From contig CM066033.1 in NCBI GenBank assembly GCA_033557465.1, forward strand, positions 230,580,109 through 230,644,108: a stretch of DNA of 64,000 nucleotides, given 5' to 3'. The position numbers and the translations under genes were made by a program. The notes under the pieces are model-generated. The model worked only from the letters and a program-made list of their open reading frames with translations, was not told the DNA's origin and did no database searches. This DNA is from Ichthyophis bannanicus. Its lineage: Eukaryota; Chordata; Amphibia; Gymnophiona; Ichthyophiidae. Shown here in pieces: positions 1-10,989 of the stretch; position 1 is the stretch's first letter, and each line of letters starts with the position of its first letter.

Positions 1-929
1 AACATATACATAAAACCAGTTTGCAATATCTTTAAAAAATATGGCGTACTCTATCATCTATATGCAGATGATATTATGATGTACATTCCATTCACAATCC
101 CCAATTTACCATTGCAACTCCTATCAGATTGCTTCAATGAAGCCACATCCTGGCTAAATGCCAACAATCTCCAAATAAACCACGCTAAAACCGAAGTGCT
201 AATTGTTACTAAAAATCAATCCTATACTCCCCCAACACACATAACGCTTCAAAACCAAGAAATTAAAATAAAAAACAAAGTAAGATATCTAGGAGTTATT
301 CTAGATAAACATCTTACTTTGGATACCCATATTAGAAATATCACAAAGAAAATCTACTTAAAATCCTTAAACAACTAAGACCCCTTGTATACATTCAAGA
401 TTTTATCAGCATAATTCAAGCCACCATAACCCCCCACTTTGATTTCTCTAATCTAATTTTATTAGGTACAACAAAACAAAACATTAAAAAAATTCAAATA
501 GCACAGAATGCAGCAGCTCGAGTAATAACAAAAGTACACTCACATCAACATATAACACCAATACTGGAATCCCTTCACTGGCTCCCAATTCAAAGTAGGA
601 TAGTATACAAAACATTAACAACCACTTTCAAAACTCTAAATGATATGGCCCCTGTCACCCTAAGTAACTTAATCAGTAAAGAGCATCCAAAAACTACTCA
701 AAGAAAAGCACAAGTAAATAAACTAAAAACTCCCAAAGACTTCATAAAAGCAAATAAAATCACAAACAGAGCTTTTTCACATGCAGCCCCAACAATCTGG
801 AATTCTCTCCCAGATGATCTAAGAATGTTACCCGAGATCATTGAATTCCGCAAAAAATTGAAAACCTATCTATTTACTAAGCATTACAACAACACAACTC
901 ATCCCTCAATAGATTTAGATAAAGGCTAA
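1..929 (+). pseudogene. LINE ORF2 fragment: RT palm end plus C-terminal tail (frameshifted)
   Basis: The frame is open from base 1. The RT catalytic motif C reads LYADD at about 58-72, followed by the conserved block ending NNLQINHAKTEVL and the thumb-like YLGVILDKHLT block. This frame stops at 378. The protein continues in another frame from about 385 through AARVI, HWLPI and FSHAAPTIWNSLPDDLR to a stop at 929. That tail is characteristic of L2 and related LINEs. In an active element the product would copy LINE RNA at a nicked genomic site. The frameshift near 378 makes this copy inactive, and its endonuclease and RT N-terminal parts are outside the window. Confidence 0.8.
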
Positions 930-1216
930 CCAGTTTTGTCTAATATCCCAATGACCTAAACATACAATCTTATAGCCGAAACTGTACTTGCTCAATGCTA
1001 AAGCCCTACATAATATGTATCTGTAAATACTGTATATAGTTTGCACTGTTCCGTGCTGTTCAACCCTAACATTGTTGTTTATCTACTTTATTGTTTTTGG
1101 TTATATGATGTTATATGTAAAACAAACTTTGATTTGTTAATTGTTGTTTATTGTGAACCGCACCTGATCTTTGGAAGATGTGGTATATAAATGATTGTTA
1201 AATAAATAAATAAATA
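1..1216 (+). mobile_element. L2-like non-LTR LINE, 3' part
   Basis: This is the 3' part of a LINE whose 5' end lies outside the window. It contains the end of the reverse transcriptase (RT), a C-terminal tail and a 3' UTR. The 3' UTR ends in a (TAAA)n tract at about 1197-1218 rather than poly-A, as L2/CR1-group LINEs do. The last ~70 bases (a 'gtgaaccgc' block, then 'gtatataaat') resemble the tails of the SINE copies at 36297-36592 and 37662-37945. The next base after the tail falls in the middle of the RT of a minus-strand CR1-like copy. The L2 therefore probably inserted into that CR1, and the missing CR1 3' half should lie to the left of the window. Confidence 0.8.
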
Positions 1217-2685
1217 AAGATGTTAAAAAGAATCAGACCAAGGACAGATCCTTGTGGCATACCACTGGTAACCTCCCTCTCCTCAGAGTGAGCTCCATTT
1301 AACTGTACCCTTTGTCACCTCTCACTCAACCAATTTCTAACCCAATCAGAAACATTAGAGTCCATCCCTAGGATACTCAGTTTGTTGATAAGTCGCCTGT
1401 GCAAAACAGTGTCAAATGTTTTACTGAAATCCAACTACACCACATCTACGGCTCTCCCTCAGCCCAACTCCCCTAGTCACCCTCTCAAAGATTTATCTGA
1501 CAAGACCTGCCTCTGATGAATCCATGCTTCCTCCAATCCTGTAATTCATTGGATTCCAGAAACCTCACTACTTTCTTTTTGAGCAGCGTTTCCAATAATT
1601 TACTCACCACAGAGGTTAGACTAACTGGCCTGTAGTTTTCAACAACATCCTTACTTCCTCTTTTGTGTAAAGGGATCATGTGTGCCTCTCTCCAGTCCTC
1701 TGGCACCATTCCAGACTCCATAAAGGCATTGGAAAGGTCAGTCAGTGGAGGTGCTAGAACATCCCCAAGTTCTTTCCGTGTTCTTGGATGTGTCCCATTG
1801 CTTTGTCTACTTTTAGTTTAGCTAGTTCCTCATGAACACAGCCTTCTGAAAATTGTTCAAGATCCTCGTCGCTTCTGTTCAAATTTGTGGGCGTTTTCTG
1901 AGGTCCTCCTCCTGGCCCTTCATAGAACAGAAATATTTGTTAAGCAATTCCGCTTTATCCTCATTAGCTTTGACATATTCCTCCCCTTCACCCTTGAATC
2001 TGACAATACATTTGCCCTTCCTCTTCTCACTAACATATCTGAAAAATGTCTTATCCCAGAATTTTAATGCATTGGCTATTTCTTCTTATTTTAGTATCTT
2101 TGTTTTCCTGACTACTTTGCTAGCTTCTATAAGTTTTTCCAAAAATAGATGCCTGTCTTCTTCTCTCTGTGATCTCTTGTATTTCATGAAGGCCTCCCTC
2201 TTCTTCTTCACCTTTTCAGATACTTCATTTGAGAACTGTAGCAACCTCCTTTGCCTTTTACCTTTATTTAACTTTCTAACAAAAAGGTTGGTTGCCCTTA
2301 AAATATCGCCTTCGAGTTTTGCCCACTGTTTTTCTACATTCCCCAGCTATTCCCATCCTACTAATGATTCCTTGAGGTATCGGCCCATCTGGGCAAAGTT
2401 AGTTTTCCCTAAAATCTAAGACCCTTACTTCTGAATGGATTTTTATCAGTCCTAGTCCTAATGCTGAACCACACCATCCGGTGATCACTGGATGCGAGAT
2501 AATCTCCCACTATAACATCAGAAACACTTTCATCATTGGTAAACACCAAATCCAATATGATCCCTTCACATGTGGGTTCTGTTACCAGTTGCCTGAATAG
2601 TTCTCTCTAGAGAGAATCCAGGATCTCCTTACTACTAGATGACACCGCAGCAGGAATATTCCAATCAACATCCAGCATATTGACA
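1217..2685 (-). pseudogene. CR1-like LINE ORF2 fragment (endonuclease end to mid RT)
   Basis: Read on the minus strand, 2685 to about 2420 encodes the end of an APE-type endonuclease, including LVFTNDESVSDV and the catalytic-type ASSDHRMVWF motif. 2420-1850 is the basic linker. 1721-1217 is RT, with VPEDWREAHMIPLHKRGSK, ENYRPVSLTSV and HGFIRGRSCQ. Several frame breaks and stops are present. The copy is cut off in mid-RT at 1217 by the L2 3' tail, and at about 2685 by the 3' end of the next CR1 copy. It belongs to the same subfamily as 42407-43855, where the text around 43299 matches this copy around 1217. Confidence 0.8.
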
Positions 2686-2889
2686 TAGTAACATAGTATA
2701 TGACGGTAAATAAAGACCAGTATGGTCCATCTAGTCTGCCCAACAAGGAGTCAAGAGTAGGTGCACCTGTCGCTCTATGTACGTCATCCCTCCCCATGCC
2801 TTTGTTTGTTTAGGGTGCCGTGTTGGTCACCCCTATTTGTTGAGATATAAGAGAAAGTTATGTTTATTTTGATTTTATCCTGTTGCTAT

Positions 2890-5800
2890 AAAGGGATCCA
2901 CTGTGTCTATCACATGCCATTTTGAATTCTGTCACTGTATTTGCCCCCACCACTTCCATCGGGAGGGAATTCCAAGCATCCACCACACTTTCAGTGAAAA
3001 AGTATTTCCTGACATTGCCTTCAGTTTATTCCTTTGCAGCTTCATGTTATGCCCTCTAGTTTTACAACTTCCCCATCTTGGAAGAGGTTTGTTTGTTCAT
3101 TAATACTCCAAGTATTTAAAGGTCTGAATCATATCTCCACTATCCCTCCTCTCCTCCAGAAAGGAGAGGAGTCACATATTTAGGTCTTCAAGTCTCTTTT
3201 CATATATCTTCTGACACAGGCTCCAAATCATTTTGGTAACCTTTCTCTGAACCATTTCCAGTCTTTTTATATCCTTTGCGAGATATGGTCTCCAAAACTG
3301 AACACAATATTCCAGGTGAGGACTCATCAGCGACTTGTACAGTGGCATTAGTACCTCTTCCATTCTGCTTGTAATTCCTATCTGTATGCAACCCAGCATC
3401 CTTCTGTTTTTTGCCACCGCCTTGTCACACTGTTTCACCACCTTGAGATCCTCAGAACCAATCACTCCGAGGTCCTTCTCCTGGTCCGTGCACACCAATC
3501 TCTCAAACCCCTATCGCATACAATTCCTTTGGATTTTTGCTTCCCAAGTGCATGACACTGCACTTCTTCACATTAAATCTTAACTGCCAAGCATTAGACC
3601 ATTCTTACAGCTTTTGTAGATCTTTCCTCATGATATCCACTCCTTCAGGGGAGTCCACTGCGTTGCAAATTTTAATATAAACTGCAAAAAAACAGACTTT
3701 TCCATTCAGTCCTTCAGCAATAGCACTCACAAATACATTGAAAAGTACCAGTCCCAGGACCAAACCATGGGGCACATCTCTAATCAGGAACACAACGAGG
3801 CAAGAGACGTGGATGAACACAGATGCCTTTATTGAGTCCCCTACGCGTTTCAGCCGCAGCCTTCCTCAGGGGGATTATGAAGGCACTGTTAGTGAAGAAC
3901 CAAGAATTGTTCAAAATAGCGTGTAGCTCCATCACCCTATGTAATACTTGCCTTGACCAAATCAGGTGCAAGAGACACCGAAGATAGACTGTTCTTTCTG
4001 AACAAACGTGTCTTACCAACACTGAACAGTGCCTTCATAATCCCCCTGAGGAAGGCTGCGGCCGAAACGCATAGGGGACTCAATAAAGGCATCTGTGTTT
4101 ATCCACGTCTCTTGCCTCGTTGTGTTCCTGTTGGATTAGCAAGAGCGACCTGCTCTCTTTGTGTGCCTGGCTCATCTCTAATCACCTTCTTTTCATTCAA
4201 GTGAGTTCCATTTACCATCACCTTCTGTCTGTCAGTCAACCAATTTCTGATCCAGTTCATCACCTTGCGACCCATTCACAAGCTATTTAATTTATTGATA
4301 AACCTCCTATGAGGAACAGTATCAAAGGCTTTGCTGAAATCTAGGTATATCACAAACATAGCATGCCCTTGATCTAGTTCTATGGTCATGCAGTCAAAGA
4401 ACTCAATCAGATTTGTTTGGCAAGATTGTCCTTTGGTAAAATTATGTTGCCTCAGATCATGCAAAATCTGTTGGTTTTGAGAAAGTCCACTATTTGCTCT
4501 ATCAGGAGTGCCTCCACTACTTTTCCCGCCACCAAGGTAAGGCTTATCAGCCTGTAGTTTGTCACTTCTTCCCTATTACCAGTTTTGTGAAGAGGTACTA
4601 CATCCGCCCTTCTCCAGTACTGTGGAACTTCTCCTGTCTCCAATGATCTATTAAAAACATCCTTAAACGGCCCTGCAATTACCTCTTTAAGCTCTTTCAG
4701 TATCCTGGGATGTATCCCATCCAGTCCCATGGCCTTGTCCACTTTCAGTTTTGCAAGCTGTTCTAACACATCATCTTCTGTGAATGGTGTGGTATCTACT
4801 CCATTCCCATTTGTATATTTGTCAATCATAGGTGGTCCTTCTCCAGTATTTTCTTTAGTAAAAACAGAACATAAGTATTTCTTTAGCATTTTTGTTTTTT
4901 CAATGTCACTTTCCACAAATCCGTTTACGACACTTTTTGAGTCCTGCAATTCCATCTCTGATTTTCCTCCTCTCCTGAATATACCTGAAAAAGGTTTTGT
5001 CGTTACACTTCACATCTTTAGCCATCTTTTCTTCAGCCTTTGATTTTGCTATCCTTATTTCTCTTTTAGTTTTATCCTGTATTCTTTTCTGTGTTCCTCT
5101 GTTTGTGAACTTCTGAATTTTGTGAAAGCTGTATTTTTTTGCCTTTATTTGTACAGCCACTTCTTTGGAGAATCAAATAGGTTTCCTTTTCCTCTTGTTT
5201 TTATTTACTTTCCTTACATATGAATCTGTTGCCCCTTTTATTGCCTCCTTTAGTTTAGCCCACTGCATTTCCACTTCCCTTATCCCCTCCCCCCTGCCAG
5301 CTCCTCCCTTCAGACACTTGGCCATTTTACTGAAGTCAGTGTTTTTGAAGTCTAGGACTTTGAGCTTGTTGTGATTGAACTCCGCTTTGGCTTTTATCTC
5401 AAACCACACTGTGTGATGATTGCTGCTGCACATATGGGTACCCACCCTGATATTCGACATGCTATCTCCGTTGGTGAGTACTAAATCCAGCATCAAGCTT
5501 TCTCTGGTTGGTTCCATCACCATTTGTCTAAGTCAAGCATCTTGGAAGGCATCCACAATTTGTTTTACTTCTTTCCAGATTTGCAGAAGGAATACTCCAA
5601 TCCACATCAGGTAGATTAAAGTCACCCAATATGATCACTTCCCCCTTCATGGCTATCTTTGCAATATCAATAATCAAGTCGCTATCCATTTCTTCGGTTT
5701 GAGTTGGAGGCTGATGTGTTGGTTAATACTGCGGCTGTTTCCAAAGTTATTATGCTTTTGTTGGGAGTTACATCCTGAACTTGTTCTTTTCCATCCATCA

Positions 5801-6278
5801 CCACCTTTCCCTAGTTTAAATGCCTGTCCACATAGTGAAATCACCTATCAATAGCACTTCTCCTTTCCTAGCAATGCTGCATGTCTTCTATTAAATCTCT
5901 GTCTACTTCTTCTCCCTGTGAGGGGGGGGGGGTGTCTGTATATCACACCAATGCAAATTGATTTCTCTTTCTCTCTTTTTAGTTTAACCCACAGTGCCTC
6001 CCTCTCTTCCTTTTAATTCCTGTAATTCTATAGCTTTAATGTTATTTTTTTACATATAGTGCCACTCCTCCTCCCCTTCCTCCTCCCCTATCCTTCTTGA
6101 ATAAGGTATAGCCTGGTATAATTACATCCCAGTCATGGCTGTCCATGAACCATGTCTCTGTAACCGCAACTAAATCCAAATCAGCCTGTTGCATTAAAGC
6201 CTCAACTTCTGGGATCTTATTTCCCATGCTACGGGCATTTATACACATCACTTTCCAGATGCTGCCCCTTTTACCCAT
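2890..6278 (-). pseudogene. CR1-like ORF2 (APE endonuclease + reverse transcriptase), inactive
   Basis: The start ATG at 6276-6278 opens MGKRGSIWKVMCINARSMGN. The endonuclease N-terminus is recognisable: NARSMGNK, then the catalytic-type TETW, then GGGVALYVKK. The middle of the endonuclease (5530-6040) is frameshifted, but a DVDW block can still be read near 5600. At 5173-5523 the C-terminal block reads SNHHTVWF where SDH is expected, so a catalytic Asp appears lost. RT runs from about 4955: LDGIHPRILKEL, GEVPQYWRRADVVPLHK, HNFTKGQSCQTNL and motif A YLDFSKAFDTVPH. After the 386-bp insertion it resumes at about 3774, where motif C reads FFAVYIK instead of FADD. The C-terminus includes EKDLGV and PHLEYCVQFWRP at 3172-3498. 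Confidence 0.8.
3787..4172. mobile_element. 386-bp foldback insertion with 12-bp target-site duplication
   Basis: This segment interrupts the CR1 RT gene. The 12-mer catctctaatca occurs at 3775-3786 and again at 4173-4184, exactly flanking the insert. Removing the insert and one 12-mer restores the RT alignment between VNGTHLNEKK and VIRDVPHG. The two arms, about 3787-3890 and 4022-4131, are long inverted repeats of each other, including 'cctgaggaaggctgcggc' and its complement. About 130 bp separate them, and the right arm has a ~40-bp unpaired tail. The 12-bp TSD is longer than the TSDs of the hAT and Harbinger-like MITEs here and resembles LINE-driven retroposition. The family is not recognised. 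Confidence 0.75.
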
Positions 6279-6340
6279 TTCTATAGAGGTATTTAGTGTT
6301 TAATTTATCTGGGGGCTTTCTTTACCCATCTCCAACAAAT

Positions 6341-7271
6341 CTAGTTTAAAGCCCTCTTCAGTAGGTTAGCCAATCTACTACTGAAGATATGTTGACCCTT
6401 CTTGGACAGATGGACACCATCTCTGCTCTGCAGCCTCTGGAACATCATCCCATGGTCCAGGAAACCAAAATGCTCTCGATGACATCATCCACACAGTCAT
6501 GCATTTATCTTCAGGATGCAAGCTTTTCTGCCTCCACCTTTACCCTCAACAGGAAGGATTGAAGAGACCACCATCTGCGCACCTATCTGCTTTACCCTCT
6601 GTCCCCAATCCATGAAGTCACTTTTGATATGCTCAGAGGGATACCTGACAGTATCATTAGTGCCGCCATGGATGAGCAATATCAGGTAATAGTTAGTAGG
6701 CTTGATGAGTCTCTGCAAACTCTCCATAATATCTCTGATTTTGGCACCTGGCAGACAGCACACCTCTTTGGACATCAAGTCTGGTCAGTAGATGGATGCC
6801 TCAGTACCCCTCAGAAGAGAATCACAAACCCTTCATCTCATTGTGGTCACGATTCTGCAACTTTGGGGTGCTTGAGCTCTAGGTTTTTTTTTCCTTGGAT
6901 TCTTTCATCTCCTCCACTTCTAGGGCTGCATAATTCTTCAATTCAAGGGCTGGAGGAGTTGGATTGGTGATTCTGCAAGCCTTGGTGACTCGTGTCCAGC
7001 TTTCATCATTCTGCAGGCTCCCCTCTTCACCTCTGTTGGGGAGTTTGGATGTTTCAAGAAGCATCTCATCAATGTACTTCTCACTATATTGAATGCTCCT
7101 CAGCCTCACCACCTATTCTCTCAGCTCTTCCACTTCTTTTCTGAGAGCTTCAGCATGCAAACATCCTGCACATGGAACCTGTCCTTCAACTGGCATAGGG
7201 ATCTCTGTCTGGACAGAGGTAGAGGCTGCAATGGGGGCAACAGCTCTGCCAATACGATTCTTCCCTGCCAT
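6341..7271 (-). pseudogene. CR1-like ORF1: CxxC / coiled coil / SGNH esterase-like
   Basis: The ATG at 7269-7271 opens MAGKNRIGRAVAPIAA. A VPCAGC pair follows, then a charged heptad-rich stretch (EALRKEVEELRE, one in-frame stop, then VVRLRSIQYSEKYIDE) consistent with a coiled coil. After a frame break at about 6880, the region 6778-6497 holds the SGNH-hydrolase block III HGGTND. The last block, RDGVHLSKKGQ, supplies the Asp-His pair, and the ORF ends at the stop at 6341-6343. CR1-group LINEs are known to carry an esterase in ORF1, and the layout matches the better-preserved copy at 40026-40879. At least one stop and one frameshift make it a pseudogene. Confidence 0.75.
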
Positions 7272-7904
7272 GTGCCAGCTGGTGGAGATTTGGTACCTGT
7301 TGAAATAAAAGAAAGAGAGAGACCTACCAAAGTACTTCCCTGTTCTTCAGCTGTCCTTTCAGAGAAAAAGCAGTCAACCTTTTTTAAGTGTGTTCTAACA
7401 GTGCTGTTTAGAGTCCCTGTGTGTAGCTAATTGGGGAGTTATCCTATAAATGTGTAGCTAATTGGGGAGCTGCCCTAAAAAGCAAGAATGCTTACATGGT
7501 GTGGGTGGGAGCTGGGGTGGGTAGGGAGGGAACCAACACCTGATGAGGTCAGTGGCTTCAAAGAGCTTGCTGTGAATGGAACAAAAAAATAAGAACTCTT
7601 ACAGAGCTTTTTGCCCAACATAACAAAAATTCCCCCTTTGAAGTATAGAAAAAGAAACAAAAATAATTGACTTTTACAGATCTTGACCAAAACCCCTTTA
7701 AGAGCTTTCAGGCAGAGTGATTGTAGTTAAAAGCCACACAGAATTACCTTGCTTGCAACCGAGTTCCTGCTTGTAAGTCCTGTTTGTAACTTAGATTGTA
7801 AAGCCCTCCAAAGGATAAGAAAAATACCTATGTACCCAATTGTAACTTACATTAAGTTACTCCTGAAAAAGGAGTGAGCTAAATCCAAAATCTCTTCCCT
7901 TCTT
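7272..7904. other. Probable CR1 5' UTR, then unclassified sequence
   Basis: 7272-7560 lies immediately 5' of the CR1 ORF1. It contains a repeated 'gtgtagctaattggggag' (7420-7475) and a G-rich 'ggtgggtagggaggga' stretch. A similar G-rich block sits 5' of the second CR1 ORF1 near 41170, so this is probably LINE 5' UTR. 7560-7904 has no coding pattern I recognise. The 5' boundary of the LINE cannot be fixed from a single copy. Confidence 0.45.
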
Positions 7905-8215
7905 ATGTTAACCAGCTATCAATCTCTTTCTAACCTGCTGTATTTAGAAAAATTAATCAAAAAGTCAGTAGCTTCATAAGTGGGGATACAGATAGAGGAT
8001 ATTAAGATATTCAGTTTAGGCCAGTCAGGTTTTTACCCCTGATACAGGCATAGAAACATTATTAATAACATCAATAGATAACTAATGCTATTATTTGGAT
8101 CAAAATGTTGTCATTTCACTGCACTGTACCAGAACCTTTGATACAGTTGACTACAGCATTCTACTTGATCAAATTGAGACTCCTGGGGTTGGAGAACAGG
8201 TGAAAGATTAATTTT
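7905..8215 (+). pseudogene. Eroded L2-like RT fragment
   Basis: Translated with small frame shifts, this reads TSYQSLSNLLYLEKLIKKSV, then GQSGFYP, then SLHCTRTFDTVDYSILLDQI. These match the consecutive RT blocks seen intact at 58599-59207 on the minus strand: the NYRPVSNL-type block, HQSDF, and SLDLTATFDLVDHKIL. The catalytic Asp of motif A survives, but stops and frame shifts break the gene. The N- and C-terminal parts are missing, so this is an old 5'- and 3'-truncated remnant. Confidence 0.6.
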
Positions 8216-10980
8216 GTAAGAAAAAGGCAAACTAAGTCCACGAGTCAAGACTGGTCAAGGTGTTCAGGCCTTTGAGATGTATCAACATTGTTCTGCATGC
8301 TAACTATGCCCTTCTTTCTCTGCCATCAGCAACTCAGGTGAGATATACAGACACCACAAACAGAGGTCTTTCATGTGCTGGTCTACTTTTATGGAAGTCA
8401 TTTATGAGGAGATGAGATTGATAGGGATAATTCTGCATTCAGAAATGTAGCCGTTTCACAAGGCTTTTTCTTAGAGTGGGGATTTCTGTAGATGCAAATT
8501 TTTAAAGCGCCATTGTAAAGCTTTTCTAGGATGGTTTTTATGACTACTGATTTTATCGTTGCATTTTATTATGTTTTCAAACTTGTAACTGCAACTGTTG
8601 CAAGTTACCTAGGGCCCTTCTTGATAAGCAACATTTGAACATTCTGTGTGTGCTCTAGCAATGATAAATTATGCTGGTATCATGAAGACAGCTTAAATAC
8701 AAGATAACAAGAATTGTGCACGTTGAAATGAGAATAACTCCATACTTGCAGTATTCTGCACAGGGCCCAGCCTAAGAACCACATAAAGGATTTTTATGCA
8801 TTTTTTTCCAAAATATGCAGGACTTACAATTCAGTTTTTTTAAACAGTGATTTGGATATCTTTATTGTTTGAAATGTCAAAAATCTTTCCACCCATAATT
8901 TTTCAAAGTCATGAATTTGGCTGAATTCAATCCTATGTCCTTAATCACCTAGTAATTCAAGTGTAATAATTAACAGCAAATAACTGACACTTGTACAGTT
9001 AGTTCTGCAGTTAGAGGAGCCAGGCTACCATTTCTAACTGCAAATCTCTTTTCCCCCATATTTCTATGGCAAGGAAGAGCTCAGTCTCCTTAAGCTTCTA
9101 ATGCGGCACTGGGACTAGTCTGAAGAAGTAAATAAACTTCCTATAAGAATCAGGTGGGTTATTGAAATTGTTTTACAGATACCATTTTGAGAAGTTTATC
9201 TTTATTCACATAAAAGCTACAATCAAACATTTTGATGGTGCACTACTACGAAGAATTGATGATTCCACCTTACGTACTGCTTTCATCTCAAATAGCTTCT
9301 TCTGTCCTCATACAGTGGAGAGAGTTGTGTCCTTTTTCAGAAATTGAAAACAGCACCTCTTCAATGCTCCTAGTCATTATCACCCAAACCAGTAAGCACC
9401 ATAAAGGCATCCAACCCCAGGTCTAACATACCACTACAACAATGATTAATTTCATTATATAAGCATCACAAAAAAATAACACAACATATAAAGTTGTCAA
9501 GCAGCAGGGATGAAAAAATTACATATTTCTGGATCTTTAATTGCTGTTCTTTCTCCATTAACTTCCAGTCACACCCCCTCACTCTCCACTGCAATCCTAT
9601 TGTCATGTTCATCATTTATGTCTGACCGAGGTCACGTCAGGCAACTCAACACATCATATGCTTCTCCATTTATTAATTCATGTGGAACAAGGTGGAATAA
9701 ATTGGTAATGTAAGAACAACAAAAAAACAGATCACAAAAGCTCAAGTGGTACCAAAATACTCTCATGATAATACTACTGCAACAGTATGTTAGAGTTATC
9801 AGAAAATGAGGAAAGACAGAGATATCATAGATACCTGCGGTTCAACCAGTCTGTATTTTCAACCCTGGGCCCACTCCACTAATGGAGGGAAATGGTGGTC
9901 TGTATAGCTCCTGTTAACACAGTGATGAGCTAAATTTGAAAACTGTAAATTTTCATGATTTATTACCCCGTTGAGCTCTAGAAGAGACATTCCTTGTTTT
10001 CTTTAGTATCACTTCCTAAACTTGTGACAATCTAACAATTATCAGAGCCAACTCAAGGGGTTGTGGCAGCCTGAGCCAACATTTGCTTTTGCGCCTTTAT
10101 CTCAGGGCCAAGCTAGCCGTATGAGCCATACAGATCTCAGGCTTGATAGCGCAAGATTCACCTCTCCCTCCCTCGTCCACTCTTCCCCAGCATCAGCAGC
10201 AAGAGATCAGGACCAAAAACACCCTCCCCTCCAGGCCTCCCATTCATCTATTTCTCTCAGCAGCAGCTGCAAGGCCCAGCTCAACCATTAGGCAAGAGTA
10301 GGCCATCATTTAAGGTGGAGACATCTAAGAGGTGGCAAAAAAAAAAGCAGCAGTCAAAGCAAAATAGATCCTGACAGCAAACAAATTAAAAATACATCAG
10401 TGCATATTTTTGCCTTAAAGGAGAATGGGCACCCACATACATACAAAACAAGTTTGACATTTAAAAGTACGATGTCCAACTGCATTTTTACAGAATGCCA
10501 GAAGGGTAATGTTGAGATGATCACGACTGTTGAGGTTAATCATCAAAATATGGAAGGGGGGGAGGGGGGGAGGGGGCGCGTTAAGGCAGAAGATTCTAGG
10601 GCACCCAAAAGTCCAGCTGCATAATGAAACCATTGTGAAGTCCTGAAGGGCTATTGGGTACAGCAGTTTGAATGTGGAGTCTGTGATTGTTACTTCCAGT
10701 TCTCTGATCAGCAAAGAAATCATCTGTTTTGGTGCACGGAGAGCTGTCCAGAGGAGATTACACTGGTCAACATTGAAATCGTTACTGACTTTAAAAGGCC
10801 CTAATCTGTAGTATCTTGGTGAGCTGAACACGAATATAACATTAAAAAAAAATTATTGGCTCTCGTTTTGAAGATATTGCATGTAGTTCATTTTTGACGT
10901 TTCACAGTGTAAATTTATCCAGTAGGACATCAACAACATCCCAAATAAGCTTGAATGGTATAATATTGCATCACATTGCA
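8216..10980. other. Unclassified AT-rich sequence
   Basis: No gene or clear repeat is recognised over most of this 2.8 kb. The longest open frames are under 80 codons with no family signature, except an antisense frame at 10415-10831 that also resembles nothing I know. About 10047-10380 starts 'cagagccaactcaagg' and contains 'gggccaagc' and a GC-richer core, recalling the CAGGGCC-type hAT MITEs at 13011 and 22745. I cannot define its ends. A G-rich run lies at 10557-10575. Confidence 0.4.
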
Positions 10981-10989
10981 TAATACCAG

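Larger units (their letters stand above)
2686..7560 (-). mobile_element. Nearly full-length CR1-like LINE, degraded
   Basis: This minus-strand LINE has its 3' end at about 2686, in a 'catagtaacatagta' repeat. It then runs through ORF2 (about 2890-6278) and ORF1 (6341-7271) to a 5' UTR that probably ends near 7440-7560. Element order and protein types fit CR1: ORF1 with a zinc-knuckle-like CxxC, coiled coil and SGNH esterase, and ORF2 with endonuclease and RT. It interrupts the CR1 fragment that ends at 2685. It is itself interrupted by a foldback insertion at 3787-4172. Multiple stops and lost catalytic residues show it is dead. Confidence 0.8.

Noticed and set aside
1853..2419. 188-codon open frame on the plus strand
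   Set aside because: It lies antisense to the CR1-like LINE linker/endonuclease region. Its Phe/Ser/Leu-rich product is what a T-rich antisense strand gives by chance.
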